From the NCBI GenBank assembly GCA_020631735.1, contig CM036179.1, positions 25,535,063 through 25,599,062 of the forward strand: a stretch of DNA of 64,000 nt, written 5' to 3'. The position numbers were made by a program, and so were the translations under genes. The DNA comes from Saccharum officinarum (taxonomy: Eukaryota > Streptophyta > Magnoliopsida > Poales > Poaceae). A model generated the notes under the pieces. That model was not told where the DNA came from, searched no databases, and was given only the letters and a program-made list of their open reading frames with translations. This document shows, piece by piece, positions 1 to 11,820 of this stretch (position 1 is its first letter; every line of letters begins with the position of its first letter).

Positions 1-62
1 ACACCCAGCACCTTTATTCAACCCTATGGTACGGTTCCATATGCGTGGAAACGATTCGTGCA

Positions 63-324
63 TACTCCCTTCATTCTAAATTATAAGGCATTCCAAGAAT
101 CTTGAGAGTCAAAACATCTTAAGTTTGACCAAAATTATAGAAAAAATTACAAAAAATTATAACATCAAATAGGTATACTATGAAAATATAATTAATGAAG
201 AATCTAATGGTACTTAATTGATGTCATAAATATTATTATCTTATCATATAAATTTGGTCAAACTTGAGATTCTTTGACTCTCCAAGATTCTTAGAATACC
301 TTATAATTTGAGATGGAGGGAGTA
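63..324. mobile_element. Stowaway-like MITE
   Basis: The ends form an inverted repeat: TACTCCCTTCATTCTAAATT at the left and the complement of a matching stretch ending GGAGGGAGTA at the right, with TA at both edges. Length is about 260 bp and the interior is AT-rich and non-coding. These are the hallmarks of Tc1/mariner-derived Stowaway elements in grasses. A relative lies at 3999-4267. Confidence 0.85.
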
Positions 325-1932
325 CTAACTACTCCTATCACGCTTGCTTCCTGCCGTATGATTCCGCTAAGTCTTCTGGGTAACTGTCCAACGATCACCT
401 AGCTAGATGTTGACACAAATTGTTCAAGTTGCAAATGAAGGATCACACACAAGTATCTAGAATGTTCAGGTCGCAAATGGATCGAAGAATGCAACGGATA
501 ACTAACACGCTTTTGTGGTGAAGAGTGGCAAGATTTACGAGCAAACCAGCAAAGGATAGTTATGTGCTTTCGTGACGAAGAATGGCTAGTTTTAGGCAGA
601 CTAGCAATGGAGACGTCGAACGCCCAGGAGGGACCCTGTCGGAGCAAGAACGTCAGCGAGTTGCCCTAGATTGGCCAACAAGCATAGAACGATGTCCTTG
701 GTCATCGGATCAAGCTATGAAGAGCAACATGAAGGTTAGAAGAGATTATGAGAAAGGGAGATAGAGAGTAGATTGGTTTTTTGTTCCATTGTGTGTTGAA
801 TACCTCAATCAGCCATGATTCCCTTATATTTATAATGAGAGAGTGGTCTTATCCCGTGCAAATCACGTCAAAAACAACTCAAATCTGAAATGGACAGCAA
901 AAACCAGTCTGGGCCGATATTGACAACAAAAACCAGCCATGACCAGTACCAAAACCGACTTGTGCCGGTTCTGTAGGGCGAAACTTTTTTCAGGAGTGGG
1001 GTTTTCCCATCACTCCAAATTTGATGTTCTATATGCATTTCGATCATCTCGACGAGAGAGACACAATATGAAGTCCAATTTGCAATTTGAACAAGTTGAA
1101 AAAACATCCTAGACTGGTTTGTAAAACCGGCTCATGCCAATTTCTGCTGGCTGAAGCAAAATCTTTCCTAAAATTGTATTTTATTTGTTGCGCATTTTAA
1201 CACACATAGAGGCCAGTTTGGAAACCGGCTAGGAACGGATCACCTTCTTTTGACAATTTTGAATGTTATAACACTAGAGAAAACATGCCTACTGATACTA
1301 GGAGGTGTTGTTTGTTGCTTGTCCCTTTAGGGGTTGTCACACTTGTTATTGTTGTTTTGTTGTATTATCCGGTCTAAATTCTTTTTCTCTATTGAATATA
1401 ATCGACGGCTTTCCTGTTTGGTTTGTTTTTAAAAAAATGGTACTATAAGGTAAGCTTTATAATTGTATATGCGTTAACTATTCCTTGGCAACAACTAATG
1501 TTTCCGGATGATGGACCTGTTTGCTTTATGACTGGGGAAGGTTGCATGGCACATGTATCAGGCCCAGGCGTTGGATTTCATACCCGGGGTCTGGATGCAT
1601 GCCTGGCTAAACTTGCCTGGCCTAGGGTACGAAGCAAACAGCCAATAGTCAGTCGCAAGAAGATTAATGCTCCCTTCTCCCTCCGTGCCAAAAGAAGGTC
1701 GTTATGAGATATGTGCAGATTAAACTTTCTCAATTTTGATTAACTTTGTAGAAAATACATGTAACATTTAAATCTTCAAGTAAATTTATTATGAAAGTAT
1801 TTCGACGATCTATCTAATGATACTAATTACGTATTATAAATATTAATATTTTTTATATATAATTGGTCTAAGTTAAAAAAGTTATCTTCTCGGAAAGCGA
1901 GAATGACTTCTATATTGGGATAGAGTAGCAAG

Positions 1933-1934
<2 letters not shown>
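325..1934. other. Non-coding stretch with AAACCGGC motifs
   Basis: I see no gene here; the short open frames match no family I recognise and lack a coding look. Between about 890 and 1240 the motif AAACCGGC and close variants recur in both orientations (near 940, 970, 1125 and 1220). This resembles the subterminal repeats of an old DNA transposon, but I could not find its ends. Confidence 0.4.
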
Positions 1935-2005
<71 letters not shown>

Positions 2006-2031
2006 ATATATTATATATATATATATATATA
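1935..2031. repeat. AT dinucleotide microsatellite
   Basis: About 97 bp of nearly pure (AT)n, broken twice by an extra T. Confidence 0.95.
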
Positions 2032-2778
2032 CTGTCATACTGTACTTGGTTGGGAACGGTAACTTCAGGGCAACACCAATGAAGGTTACACTCTTAATGA
2101 TTCTAATACAAATAAAATGATCCATATAGACTAGGAAATGTTGAGACTACTATGCATATAATGTAAACTATCACTGATTGTGGTTTGTAAAGAAATTTTT
2201 TCCTTTCATCATACTTCAACTTTATTTTCTCTCCCTCTTTCTTTTTTTTAGTATAGACCATCTTCTCTCCCCAAGCATATAAACTTTTTGTAAACTCTGT
2301 GACAAGTGTAGAGCACCTTTTTTTTTTCTGATCCTACCTAACATTTGATGCTACTAAAAAAGGAGCATGGAGAAGCCTCGTAGCTCAATCTTGTGCAATG
2401 ACGAAAAGACACGACACAAGTGAATTTAGCTCGGTACTCCACTGTGAAGGCAAACGTGTCAAGCAGGGCAGCGAGACGAGACAATTGGACAAAGGCATTA
2501 AGTTTGGGTGGGGCACGGACGTGGCTAATCGTGATGCTTATTATTACGAACAAAGGTGCAGAGAAGCCAGCCACACAAATGTGACGGCCGTCCCGGGCAG
2601 TCACAGTGTTTGCATTGGCTACTGGAAAAAAGAGATTGGCCACGGACAAAACTAGCAGCTACTACTCTTGATGATGACCTGTCCAAGATGGACGACGTGC
2701 GCGTCAAATTCATCCAGATTACGTGCCCATGCAATAAGGGGGAAAATGTTTGTGCAAAAAATGATCTATCCTTGGAAG
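2032..2778. other. Non-coding stretch before gap
   Basis: Open frames on both strands at 2338-2655 overlap each other and resemble no known family. The interval ends at an assembly gap, so a partial gene cannot be ruled out, but nothing supports one. Confidence 0.4.
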
Positions 2779-2878
2779 NNNNNNNNNNNNNNNNNNNNNN
2801 NNNNNNNNNNNNNNNNNNNNNNNNNNNNNNNNNNNNNNNNNNNNNNNNNNNNNNNNNNNNNNNNNNNNNNNNNNNNNN
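2779..2878. other. Assembly gap (100 N)
   Basis: Exactly 100 N, the usual placeholder for a gap of unknown size. Open frames running through it are artefacts. Confidence 0.98.
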
Positions 2879-3213
2879 AAATACTTATGACTAAAGGGAG
2901 TAGACCTGACCATATTTAGCTTGGTGCTACCATGGCTCAATCTAAGAAGCAGGCCTGCATTATTTATTGGATGGCCTTAAGCATAAATTTGTGACCTTGA
3001 AAAATGGCCTTACCCAAACCTTTAGGTCAATCATTTCTCAATATTAAAGTCGCGCGAGGCCTAGATGAGTCTGGCTTAAGTTTGTTGTTCATTGGGGTTA
3101 TTGGACCGGGCTGCCATTCCGATAAAAGAATCTGACTTTTCTCTTTGGATTAGCCCAACAAATGCTGAGTTCCAAATGGAAGTACTTGGCTTCTCATTGT
3201 AGAGACAAATAAT
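2879..3213. other. Non-coding stretch
   Basis: No gene or recognisable repeat seen. Confidence 0.4.
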
Positions 3214-3457
3214 GGGTGTGTTCACTTTGCGAAAAGTAGCTGAAAAAGTTACTGTAGCATCTTTTCGTTGTTATTTGGTAAAATTTGTCCAATTATAGAC
3301 TAACTAGGCTCAAAGATTCGTCCCGACATTTACAGACAAACTATGCAATTAGTTATCTTTTTACCTACATTTAATGCTCCATGCATGCGTCGAAAGATTT
3401 GATGTGATGGGTGGAAGAGGAAATATTTTGGATCAGGAGGGGGAAGTGAACAAGGCC
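3214..3457. mobile_element. Tourist/PIF-type MITE, copy 1
   Basis: About 245 bp with inverted ends (GTGTTCACTT at the left, AAGTGAACAAGGCC at the right). The core is conserved in five other copies: TTGTTATTTGGTAAAATTT, then TAATTAG, TTTACCTACATTTAATGCTC and GATGTGA. The ends suit a PIF/Harbinger (Tourist) MITE, but the 3-bp target duplication is ambiguous, so the superfamily is an inference. Confidence 0.75.
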
Positions 3458-3730
3458 AATAGCTATATGTGCATTAGTCAGGTATTGTCCGCATTGAAAT
3501 GAGTATTGCAACCATCATCTAAAACAATATCATATTTTCTAAATGAGTGAGATGCACCATACGTTACATACTTTGTCCAGAAATACAATCTAAGCCAAGT
3601 CCCTAAACTATTACTGTAATAATACGCATCTTGGTGGTTCATCGTGATGTTAATTAATGTTAATCTACGCACCTAGGTGTCATCCTTCAGTACTATCTTT
3701 CTCCTCCGTACTCTCTTCGGTTCACGCCTT

Positions 3731-3851
3731 AGACCTTGTTTGATACGCATGTATTTATCTTAATCCACATGTGTTGAGATGGATTGGAGTGGATTAAATT
3801 AAATCAAATTTCATTCCATTTCACTCCAACACATGCATCCAAACATGGCCT
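3731..3851. mobile_element. Short MITE of about 120 bp
   Basis: The ends are inverted repeats (GACCTTGTTTGATACGCATG at the left, CATGCATCCAAACATGGCC at the right). The interior holds a second palindromic pair around GATGGATTGGAGTGGATTAA. It has no coding capacity and belongs to the GGCCTTGTTTGG-type miniature elements common in grasses; I cannot name the superfamily. Confidence 0.65.
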
Positions 3852-3998
3852 TATCAGTAACTATATCTACATATATAGTATGCCTTGCTACTTGCTAGTG
3901 CCCACATGAACTGTCACCCAATGGATTACTATGCATGGTGTTTGTACTTCTGATGATCGAAGCAGTTAAGGTTTTGGTGTCATCGTGGATGGTTACAA

Positions 3999-4267
3999 TA
4001 CTCCATCCGTTCCAAATTATAAGTCATTCTAACGTTTTTGGAGAGTTCAAAATAACTCAAGTTTGATCAAAATTATAAAGATAATTATAAAGATTTATGA
4101 CATTAAATAGGTATACTACGAAAATATAATTGATGAAAAAATCTAACGATACTTATTTGGTATTATAAATGTTAAAATTTTATTATATAAATTTTGTCAA
4201 ACTTGAGATGCTTTGATTCTACAAAAAAGTTGGAATGACTTGTACTTTGGGACGGAGTGAGGGAGTA
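3999..4267. mobile_element. Stowaway-like MITE, second copy
   Basis: Starts TACTCCATCCGTTCCAAATT and ends with the matching inverted repeat GGACGGAGTGAGGGAGTA, with TA at both edges. The interior aligns with the 63-324 copy (AGTTTGATCAAAATTATA, then CTTGAGATGCTTTGA). Non-coding. Confidence 0.85.
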
Positions 4268-4704
4268 GACGGCAATTCTCTTCTCTATTTACAGCCACAT
4301 CTGCATAGCCTAAAAAATCTACACTGAATATGCACCCATTAGTTTTCTTTCAAGTAGAGGAATTAACATTTTTTTCTTTCCGAATGGCCTACTTTCCAAA
4401 CCTGAAACTATACACGACCAAGATATATTCTAGTATACTAGTAGCTCCAATGCAAAGCAGATATCGTCGTAAGAGCCGCACGCACGCAATCAAACTTTGA
4501 AAACTTTGGCCATGGCCACCACCACTAATACCGAAAGTATTTGTACGTGTCACGTCGCGACGATTCAGTAGCAGATCTATTGTTAGTTCGTTACTCCCAC
4601 GCAACCACAAACAATTTAATTAATTTCGTGGTAACTTTAGAAACCAAGCAGTGTATATACTATAATATACAATACAGTTATTATAGGAAAACGGTAATAC
4701 TGTG
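4268..4704. other. Non-coding stretch
   Basis: AT-rich; no gene or repeat recognised. Confidence 0.4.
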
Positions 4705-5762
4705 AACCGGGCGTCCATCCACCCGGACGCTGTGTTGCTGAGCCACGACGCTAGCCCAACAATTCACACTCCTTCGTTTAAAAAAACTGCTTATCCACCC
4801 ATTCATATCCCCTCGCTCCTCTTTCTATCGCTCTTATCTGCTCGCCTGCCGCCTCCGAGCGCACGGTCACTGGCCTTGCCAGGCGCTGCGCGCGGCCGCC
4901 TCCGAGGCGCAGTGCTCGGCCGCTGACCTTGCCAGGCACGGGGCGCGGCCTCCTCCGAGTCGCGGCGCTCGACTATCGTCCCTGCCAGGTGCGGCGCGAG
5001 GCTGCCCTCTCCAAGTCGCGAGGCCACAGCCTCCCGCTGCTCATGCGGCCGATGCCTTCCTTCCGCAACATGCAGCCACGGCCGCCTACAAGCGCCGCGG
5101 GCCGGTGCCTCGAGTGAACACCACGTACCGACGAGTCTCCATTTTGCTTAGCAGCAAGGAGATGTTCTGTTCAAAGCGCATGTTGTAAGAGTATGTTTCA
5201 ATTGATTTCAATTATTGCAAATATTTCATAGGTATGTTACAAATGTTAAATATATATGTTGCAAAAAGATGGGGACGTTGCATATGGTGCAATGGTTGTA
5301 CACGTATGTTGCAAGCGTCCGTTCCAAATGTTTCATCTGTTTTTTCAGACGTACGTCGCAAGCGTGCTTATTTTGATGTTGTATATATTTCACATGTATG
5401 TTACAAGTTTTATCTAAATGTTTTATATGTTCTGCAATGGTTTTTTCAAGTGTTTTCATGTGTTTTTTCAAGTGTTTCAGACGCATGTTTCAAAATTTTC
5501 ATCTGTCTTCAGAAACATGTCGCAAATGTTTCATCTGGATGTTTCAAAAGTAGATCGGGTGTTGCACCTATGGACCCACCTACCGCAGCTGTTGAGGCGG
5601 CACCGAGCGGGCGCAGACATCCGGACAGGGGAAGCGAAGAGGGCGCGAGCGGGGGTCGGGCAGTGCGGGTGACATCAGGCAGTGCAAGTCTTGTGTGGAC
5701 GCGCAAAACAGAGTGTAGGCACGGGCATCCGGACGTGAGCGTTGACTGGACGTCCGGCCGCT
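4705..5762. mobile_element. Non-autonomous element, GTTTCAAG-rich family, copy A
   Basis: The GC-rich ends carry related inverted motifs (CGGGCGTCCATCCACCCGG at the left, GACTGGACGTCCGG at the right). Inside lies a run of TGTTGCAA / GTTTCAAG / TTTCATCTG units (5185-5550), then GC-rich sequence to the right end. Copy B at 8876-10275 has the same plan in the opposite orientation. No transposase frame is visible. I infer a non-autonomous DNA transposon, but I could not confirm a target duplication, so the edges are approximate. Confidence 0.5.
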
Positions 5763-6160
5763 AGCTGCTTATAGAAAAAGAGGGAAAAAAAACACAGACA
5801 CATGACACGTCAATGAATGAACAGTAGCATCCGAGAACAAGATCGCATCGCCCTGATGAGCAGAGCAGTGGATTAAAGGGCAAAAGTGCGGCGTCGTCAT
5901 ATCTGGACAGATCTCGCGCCTGGAAAGGAGATCACTCGCCACCCCATTTGTCGGTCGTTGCAGCAGTAAACAATAGCTCGGGTGGTGGTGCCCGTAGGCC
6001 GTAGCCGCTGGTAGGTGGTAGGGCAGCTACAAGAAAAGAAAAGGCCACAGCGGCCCAGCGCGACGCGATTCCGCAAGAATGTCCGTTGCCATTGGCCGTT
6101 TCCGCGCCCATTCTAACGCCGCGGCTTGCGGCGGCCCGCCTGGCCTGGCCTGGGTCCAGC
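5763..6160. other. Non-coding stretch
   Basis: Mixed base composition with a GC-rich right half. No gene recognised. Confidence 0.4.
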
Positions 6161-6400
6161 GGGCTGTTTAGTTGGCAAATTTTTTGGCGAAACGCTACTG
6201 TAGCAGTTTCATTGTTATTTGGTAAATATTGTCCAATCATGGTCTAATTAGGCTTAAAAGATTTGTCTCGTCCATTTCGTCTAAACTGTGTAATTAGTTT
6301 TATTTTTTATCTATATTTAATGCTTCATGTATGTGTTCAAAAATTCGATGTGACGGAAATCTGAAAATTTTGGCAAAATTTTTGGCATCTAAACGGTGCC
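6161..6400. mobile_element. Tourist/PIF-type MITE, copy 2
   Basis: The ends are GGCTGTTTAGTTGGCAAA at the left and GGCATCTAAACGGTGCC at the right, around the shared core (TTGTTATTTGGTAAA, TAATTAG, ATTTAATGCTTCATG, GATGTGACGG). About 240 bp, non-coding. Confidence 0.75.
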
Positions 6401-6641
6401 TAGCTATCTCTATCATGATTCATGAGGTGCAGCAGGTGCCGTCACTGAATCACTATTCTTAGGTGCCGTCACTTCCGCGGCCGGCCGGCAGTGCTGCGGC
6501 CATCACTGATGCGTCACTCCCACCCGCAGCGCCGCAGCGGCTAGCCGGCCGGCCGACTACGGCCTACGGCGGCTCGGCCTCCATGAGACATGAGTGCCGA
6601 GTGCAGCGACCGCGCCAGCGAGAGAGACAAATGTGCCACTC

Positions 6642-6864
6642 GGGCTGTGTTCGTATCCGAAATATTCGGGGGAAATATTCCTGTACCACTTTCGTTATTA
6701 TTTGGTAAAATTTATCCAACCATGAATTAATTAGGTTTAAAAGATTCATCTCGATCTTTACAGATAAACTGTACAATTAGTTATTTTTTTACCTACATTT
6801 AATGCTCCCCAAAGATTCGATGTGACATATGACAGAGGAAATATTTTAGGAAGTGAACGGGGCC
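6642..6864. mobile_element. Tourist/PIF-type MITE, copy 3
   Basis: Begins GGGCTGTGTTCG and ends AAGTGAACGGGGCC. The core matches copies 1 and 2, with about 20 bp missing after TTTAATGCTCC. Non-coding. Confidence 0.75.
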
Positions 6865-6935
6865 TGGATTGGAGGATCTCTGCAGATCTCGGCGGCTACT
6901 CGTCGCAGACCAGACCAGCCATGAATTGAATCTAT

Positions 6936-7180
6936 GGTAGTGTTTAGATGGTGTAAAAGTTGGTGTAAAGTTCCTGTAGCACTTTTTCGTTGTTATTTGA
7001 TAAAATTTATTCAATCATGGACTAACTAGACTTAAAAGATTCGTCTCGACATTTACAGACAAACTGTGTAATTAGTTATTTTTTTACCTACATTTAATGC
7101 TCCATGCATGTGTCTAAAGATTCGATGTGACGGAGAATCTCGTAAAATTTTTGGAAGTTTGAAGGGATCTAAACATGCCT
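6936..7180. mobile_element. Tourist/PIF-type MITE, copy 4
   Basis: Begins GGTAGTGTTTAGATGG and ends GGGATCTAAACATGCCT, with the full family core and the ATGCATGTGTC segment. It lies only about 70 bp after copy 3 in the same orientation. Confidence 0.8.
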
Positions 7181-7272
7181 AATTAATGCGAGTAAAGAAC
7201 ATACTGCCTGCTGCTGCAATGCAATTGATGCTTTTTTAATGATGGAAAAAAGAAGCAAAAATGATTTCATTT

Positions 7273-7503
7273 GGGCCTGGTTTAGATTCCAAATTTTTTC
7301 ACTCTCTCCATCACATCAAATCTTTGGATACATGCATGGAGCAGTAAATATTGGTAAAAAAATAACTAATTACACAGTTGGGTAGTAAATCATGAGACGA
7401 ATATTTTAAGCCTAGTTAATCTATAATTAGACAATAATTATCAAATACAAACGAAAATACTACAGTTGCAAGAGTTGCAAAAATTTGCAATCTAAACGAG
7501 CCC
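7273..7503. mobile_element. Tourist/PIF-type MITE, copy 5 (inverted)
   Basis: This is the family core in reverse orientation: GGGCCTGGTTTAGATTCC at the left, then TCACATCAAATCTTTGG, ATAACTAATTACACAG, and TCTAAACGAGCCC at the right. Clean inverted ends, non-coding. Confidence 0.8.
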
Positions 7504-7796
7504 TGGGTTCATGTCTCCTGTCCCATAGCTTATGCGATTCCATCAATGGGCTGCAGATGGTCCCTCGTGGCGGCCATCCACATCCACTGCTACAGTTTCT
7601 CTAGCGCAGCACGGGGGACAGGCCGTGAGGCCCACGTTGAGCCCACATTTGGCAGCACCAGCACTGCGTCCCCTTCACTATCAACTGGCCCATGAGCTGC
7701 GTTGTGCAACTACAGTGCTGTACCATCCCCCATCACTGATACTGTTTCCACATTCCAAAGCATTCCCTACTTCCGTGGTCTTCATTATTGGACAAA
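7504..7796. other. Non-coding stretch between MITEs
   Basis: Short, moderately GC-rich spacer. A short open frame here resembles nothing I know. Confidence 0.4.
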
Positions 7797-8060
7797 GGCC
7801 TCGTTTATTTCGGTGAATTGGGGAGAAAAACACTGTATCAGAATTCCTGTAGCATTTCGTTTGTATTTGGTAAAAATTATCTAAATTTTGATTAACTAGG
7901 CTTAAAATGTTCATCTCGCAAAGTACAACAAAACTGTGCAATTAGTTTTTGATTTCATCAACATTTAGTACTCCATGCATTTACCGACATTTTGATGTGA
8001 CAGAGAATCTTCTTTTTGCATAGTGAAATTTGGGGGAGAATTGGGGGAACTAAACAAGGG
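7797..8060. mobile_element. Tourist/PIF-type MITE, copy 6 (diverged)
   Basis: Ends GGCCTCGTTTATTTCGG and GGGGGAACTAAACAAGGG. The core is recognisable but more diverged (TTGTATTTGGTAAAAATT, GCAATTAGTTTTTGATTTC, GATGTGACAGAGAATC). About 264 bp. Confidence 0.7.
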
Positions 8061-8875
8061 CAAATGTACCATATGGGTCGAATTCCTGTCAAAAATAAAA
8101 ACAAAGAAATGTGCGTTCATAGTAGAGTTCCTATTCAGCGCTTGACTACAACAAAATTCGGCCAAATTTTATCCGGCAGAAAAAGAGATGCGCTGCGTGC
8201 ACTCTTCGAGAGAACTGCAAACAAGTCTCCAATAAAATCCGAGAAGATCCAATGTGCATGCTTTTGTTTTATTGCACAGTTTATAAATTTCTTTTTTGAA
8301 CTATTGCAATGTAGATGTGAACTTTGACTGCGGTTTTGGATTTCATTGGAGCGGATGTAAATACTAGAGCTTTAAATTTGGTCAATTTTACATGTTAATA
8401 TAATTATTACGGAGTACATTGTAATATGGCACCACGAAATATAGCTCTTTTTTTAACATTGTAATATTACTAACTGGACGCACAGATAGCATATTAGTTA
8501 GCTTTTTATTGTTATCTTTATCTTTTGCTTAAAGATGATATTTCTACAAATAGTTTTTTGTTTTGTTTGATTTTAATCAATCTAATTTGCTTGTTTCCCC
8601 AATCCGTTGGTACTCTAGCTTATTCGCCTCCTCTCAGGAACGCGTGCGAGGCGTCATCAGATAGTTATCGCTCCAGGGCGTGATGGGGTTCCGAATCCAT
8701 AAAATTTTGTCCTCCAGCCTAAAGACCTTCTAGCAATACGCTTCTATCTTGTCTTGTCTTGTGGTATGAACACTCCTTCGTGATTTGGTTCACGCCACTA
8801 GCTCCTTATTCTAAATAAAATTCACAAAAATATAAAGTACGTTCCCACCAATTCAAAATGTATATGGGACTTGCT
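8061..8875. other. Non-coding stretch
   Basis: No gene recognised. AT-rich in the first half, more mixed after 8620. Confidence 0.4.
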
Positions 8876-10275
8876 ACCACCCGGACGTCCGATCTGGAGC
8901 GTTAGCGTCCGCCGGTGTTTCCGCGCACACACGTAGATCCCTCGCCCCGTACTAATCCCGTTTCAGAGGTTGCGTCTGTCCGTAAGGAATTCCCGCGCCT
9001 GGGCCCAACGCACTCAACTCGCTCGCCCATGCCCACACATGCGTGGGGACCACTCCGAACCCGCTCTGTTTCCTGCGTCCGCATGCATGCAGCAGCAGCA
9101 TAAGCAGGCAGCGCGGTGATCCACGACGGTGCACTAGCAGCAACTGCGGCTAGCCACTGTCCGCCAACCACCGCCGCCATTGCAACATGTGCTCTCCCGA
9201 GATCTACCTTTGAAATATTCAATGAAACAATTGCAACATACGTCTAAAACAAATGAAACACTTGAAACATACGTTTGAAATATGCGTGTATAGCCATAGC
9301 AACATGTGCAACACCAGAGCTATTTTTGCAACATCCTGATGAAACATTTGCAACATACGTCTGAAACAGATGAAACACTTGAAATATGCGTTTGAAATAT
9401 GCGTGTATAGCCATAGCAACATGCGCAACACCAGATCTATTTTTGTAACATTCTGATGAAACATTTGCAACATATGTTTGAAATAGATGAAACACTTGAA
9501 ACATGTGCAACAACGAGATTTACTTTTGAAACATTCAAATGAAACATTTGCAACGTACGCCTGAAACACCTGGAACACTTGAAACATAGCCTTGTAACAT
9601 ACATATTTTGTCATTTCAACATATGCAACATTCTATATCTACTTTTTGCAACATCCAGATAAAATACTTGAAACAAAGGTTTGAAACGTCTGAAACACTT
9701 GAAACACAACGTTCGCTGCGCGGCCACGGCCTATCTGGTGGTGAACTGCGGTAGATCGGCAAGGAGGACAGGGAGCGAATGGAGGCCGCCCTGGCGGGGG
9801 GCGCTGGAGTGGCAACGGCAAGGCCCAGCCGAGGAGGGGCCGAGGAGCGCCGTCTTCTAGGCCACCCCCGACGCCGTGGGCTGCTCTAGCACCCTCGCCA
9901 CCGCTGACAGCACGTACCCCATCGGAGCTAGCTGGCAGGGTTATGACGGGTTAGGGGGACGCACAAGGTAGTGTGGGTGGGTGGGGGAGGAGATGAGGCG
10001 CCCGGCGCGGCGCAGGACGGAGCACGGTCCAGGAATGGGGTGCCAAGCGTCGCGGGCCGACGGGCTCGTCGTGGGAGGGAGCGAGCGGCGGGGAAAGGCG
10101 GCAACAACAATGCGGAGTGCAGGCGCGGCGACGATACGAGAATGGGCGACGACTATTAAGGGGAAAGTGAGCTGAGATTTGTTTTTCTATTTTTAGCAAC
10201 GCGAGCGACTGTATGATTGATAGTGTTCCGTTCAGGCGAGCGAGGCCCACCATAATGGACGTCCGGACGATCTAA
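8876..10275. mobile_element. Non-autonomous element, GTTTCAAG-rich family, copy B
   Basis: The edges carry CCACCCGGACGTCCGATC (left) and ATGGACGTCCGGACGATC (right), an imperfect inverted pair. It has GC-rich arms and a central block (9215-9720) of GAAACACTTGAAACAT / TTGCAACATACGTCTG units. It mirrors copy A at 4705-5762. No transposase is visible. A family of long-arm non-autonomous DNA transposons is my inference; the exact edges are uncertain. Confidence 0.5.
9224..9540. repeat. 117-bp tandem repeats inside copy B
   Basis: Units begin GAAACA at 9224, 9341 and 9458, a period of 117 bp; the third unit is truncated. Each holds TTGCAACATACGTCTGAAAC, AATATGCGTGTATAGCC and GCAACACCAGA. Because 117 is a multiple of three, the minus strand stays open through the array and mimics a repetitive protein. 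Confidence 0.85.
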
Positions 10276-10885
10276 CATCTTGCCCACGGCATTACGAAAT
10301 GTATATCGATGTGATAAACGAACACGCTAGGCGCCAGCGCCGTGCCAGGGCCCAAACAAAATTGAGTCCCGTGATTGACATCTCATAGTCCATCTCTTGT
10401 GCACTCTGAGGCCCAAACATGCGCCCGCCATCTGGCTCAACCACTCAGCCCATAGGCTATCACGCAGCCCAACACAGCCACGCTTGCAGCCCAGTCGTCC
10501 AACCTGGAGCACGCGATTGCAACTTTGCAAGGTAGGCGGCCGCGCGTGCATCGTGCATTCGTGCTACAGTATAGAACTGCTCGGTCGCCCAAAATGTATG
10601 GAGTAATTCCCAGCAGCTACAGCCTACAGTGTGGCCAGTGGCTGCATCGACACCCCCCAGTTCTCATCCCTAATTCACAGGATTTAATTTCTGTAGCAGT
10701 GAATCATCAGGCGATCTTGACCTCTGTTAATCTGTTTGGTGACAAGGCCACATGTTTTAGATGCGTATTTTGCTCCATGCGCAGATGCATATCTGGCACT
10801 GCATTGTCTTGCTCCTTTCAAACTGATGACAAATGTTAAAACTGATGTAGTGATGTGTATCAGGAAAAAAACGCAACGGTATATT
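10276..10885. other. Non-coding stretch
   Basis: No gene recognised; short frames on both strands overlap one another. Confidence 0.4.
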
Positions 10886-11178
<293 letters not shown>

Positions 11179-11376
11179 TAGCCCGTTGCTTAAAGATGAT
11201 TACCATTGATGGAGGGGAGGCCGCTACATTTGCATTGCAGAGTTGCAGAATGGGACAAGTTTTTACTTATCCTTGAGCAGCTTTCCACCTTCCCATGCCT
11301 TGGCTTAGATACTTTCTCCTCGGGTCAGATCAACCTTGGATATCAGAATGTGATACTGTGGATAGGGAATGCCATA

Positions 11377-11527
11377 TACTCCCTCCATTCTAATTATAAG
11401 ACATTTTGACTTTTTTAAATCCATTGATTTTACTATGTATCTAGACATAAATGTATATTTAGATGCATAGCAAAATCTATGTATCTAGAAATACCAAAAC
11501 GTCTTTTTAATTAGAATGGAGGGAGTA
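11377..11527. mobile_element. Short Stowaway-like MITE (151 bp)
   Basis: TACTCCCTCCATTCTAATTA at the left pairs with TTAGAATGGAGGGAGTA at the right, with TA edges. The interior ATCTAGACATAAATGTATAT and GCATAGCAAAATCTATGTAT is typical of short grass Stowaway copies. Its right end is duplicated at 11643-11707. Confidence 0.85.
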
Positions 11528-11820
11528 GTATCGTATTAGTATCTAATATGATCAAAATAATTAATTCTTTTCATAGTATCGATATGTCGTATATATTCAT
11601 GGAGATACAACTTTATTCTCACTCCCTCCTCTAATTATTTTGGATGCATAGCAAAATCTATGTATCTAGAAATACCAAAGTGTCTTATAATTTAGAATGG
11701 AGGGAGTAGTATCGTGACAGTATCTAATATTATCAAAATAATTAATTCTTTTCATAGTATCGATATGTCGTATATTCATAGAGATACAACTTTATTCTCA
11801 CTCCCTCCTCTAATTATTTT
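11462..11820. repeat. 181-bp tandem duplication
   Basis: Units 11462-11642 and 11643-11820 are nearly identical. Each runs from GATGCATAGCAAAATCTATG through GGAGGGAGTAGTATCG and TCATAGTATCGATATGTCGT to CTCCTCTAATTATTTT. One unit boundary lies inside the 11377-11527 MITE, so the duplication postdates that insertion. Confidence 0.9.

Noticed and set aside
2556..2940. Frames with runs of X across 2779-2878
   Set aside because: They bridge an assembly gap of 100 N and have no recognisable sequence on either side.
9224..9540. CRISPR-like repeat array
   Set aside because: Contiguous 117-bp tandem units without spacers, in a plant nuclear context.
9219..9614. 131-aa repetitive minus-strand frame (MLQMFH-type repeats)
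   Set aside because: It stays open only because the underlying tandem repeat is 117 bp, a multiple of three. The DNA belongs to a repeat family also seen at 5185-5550.
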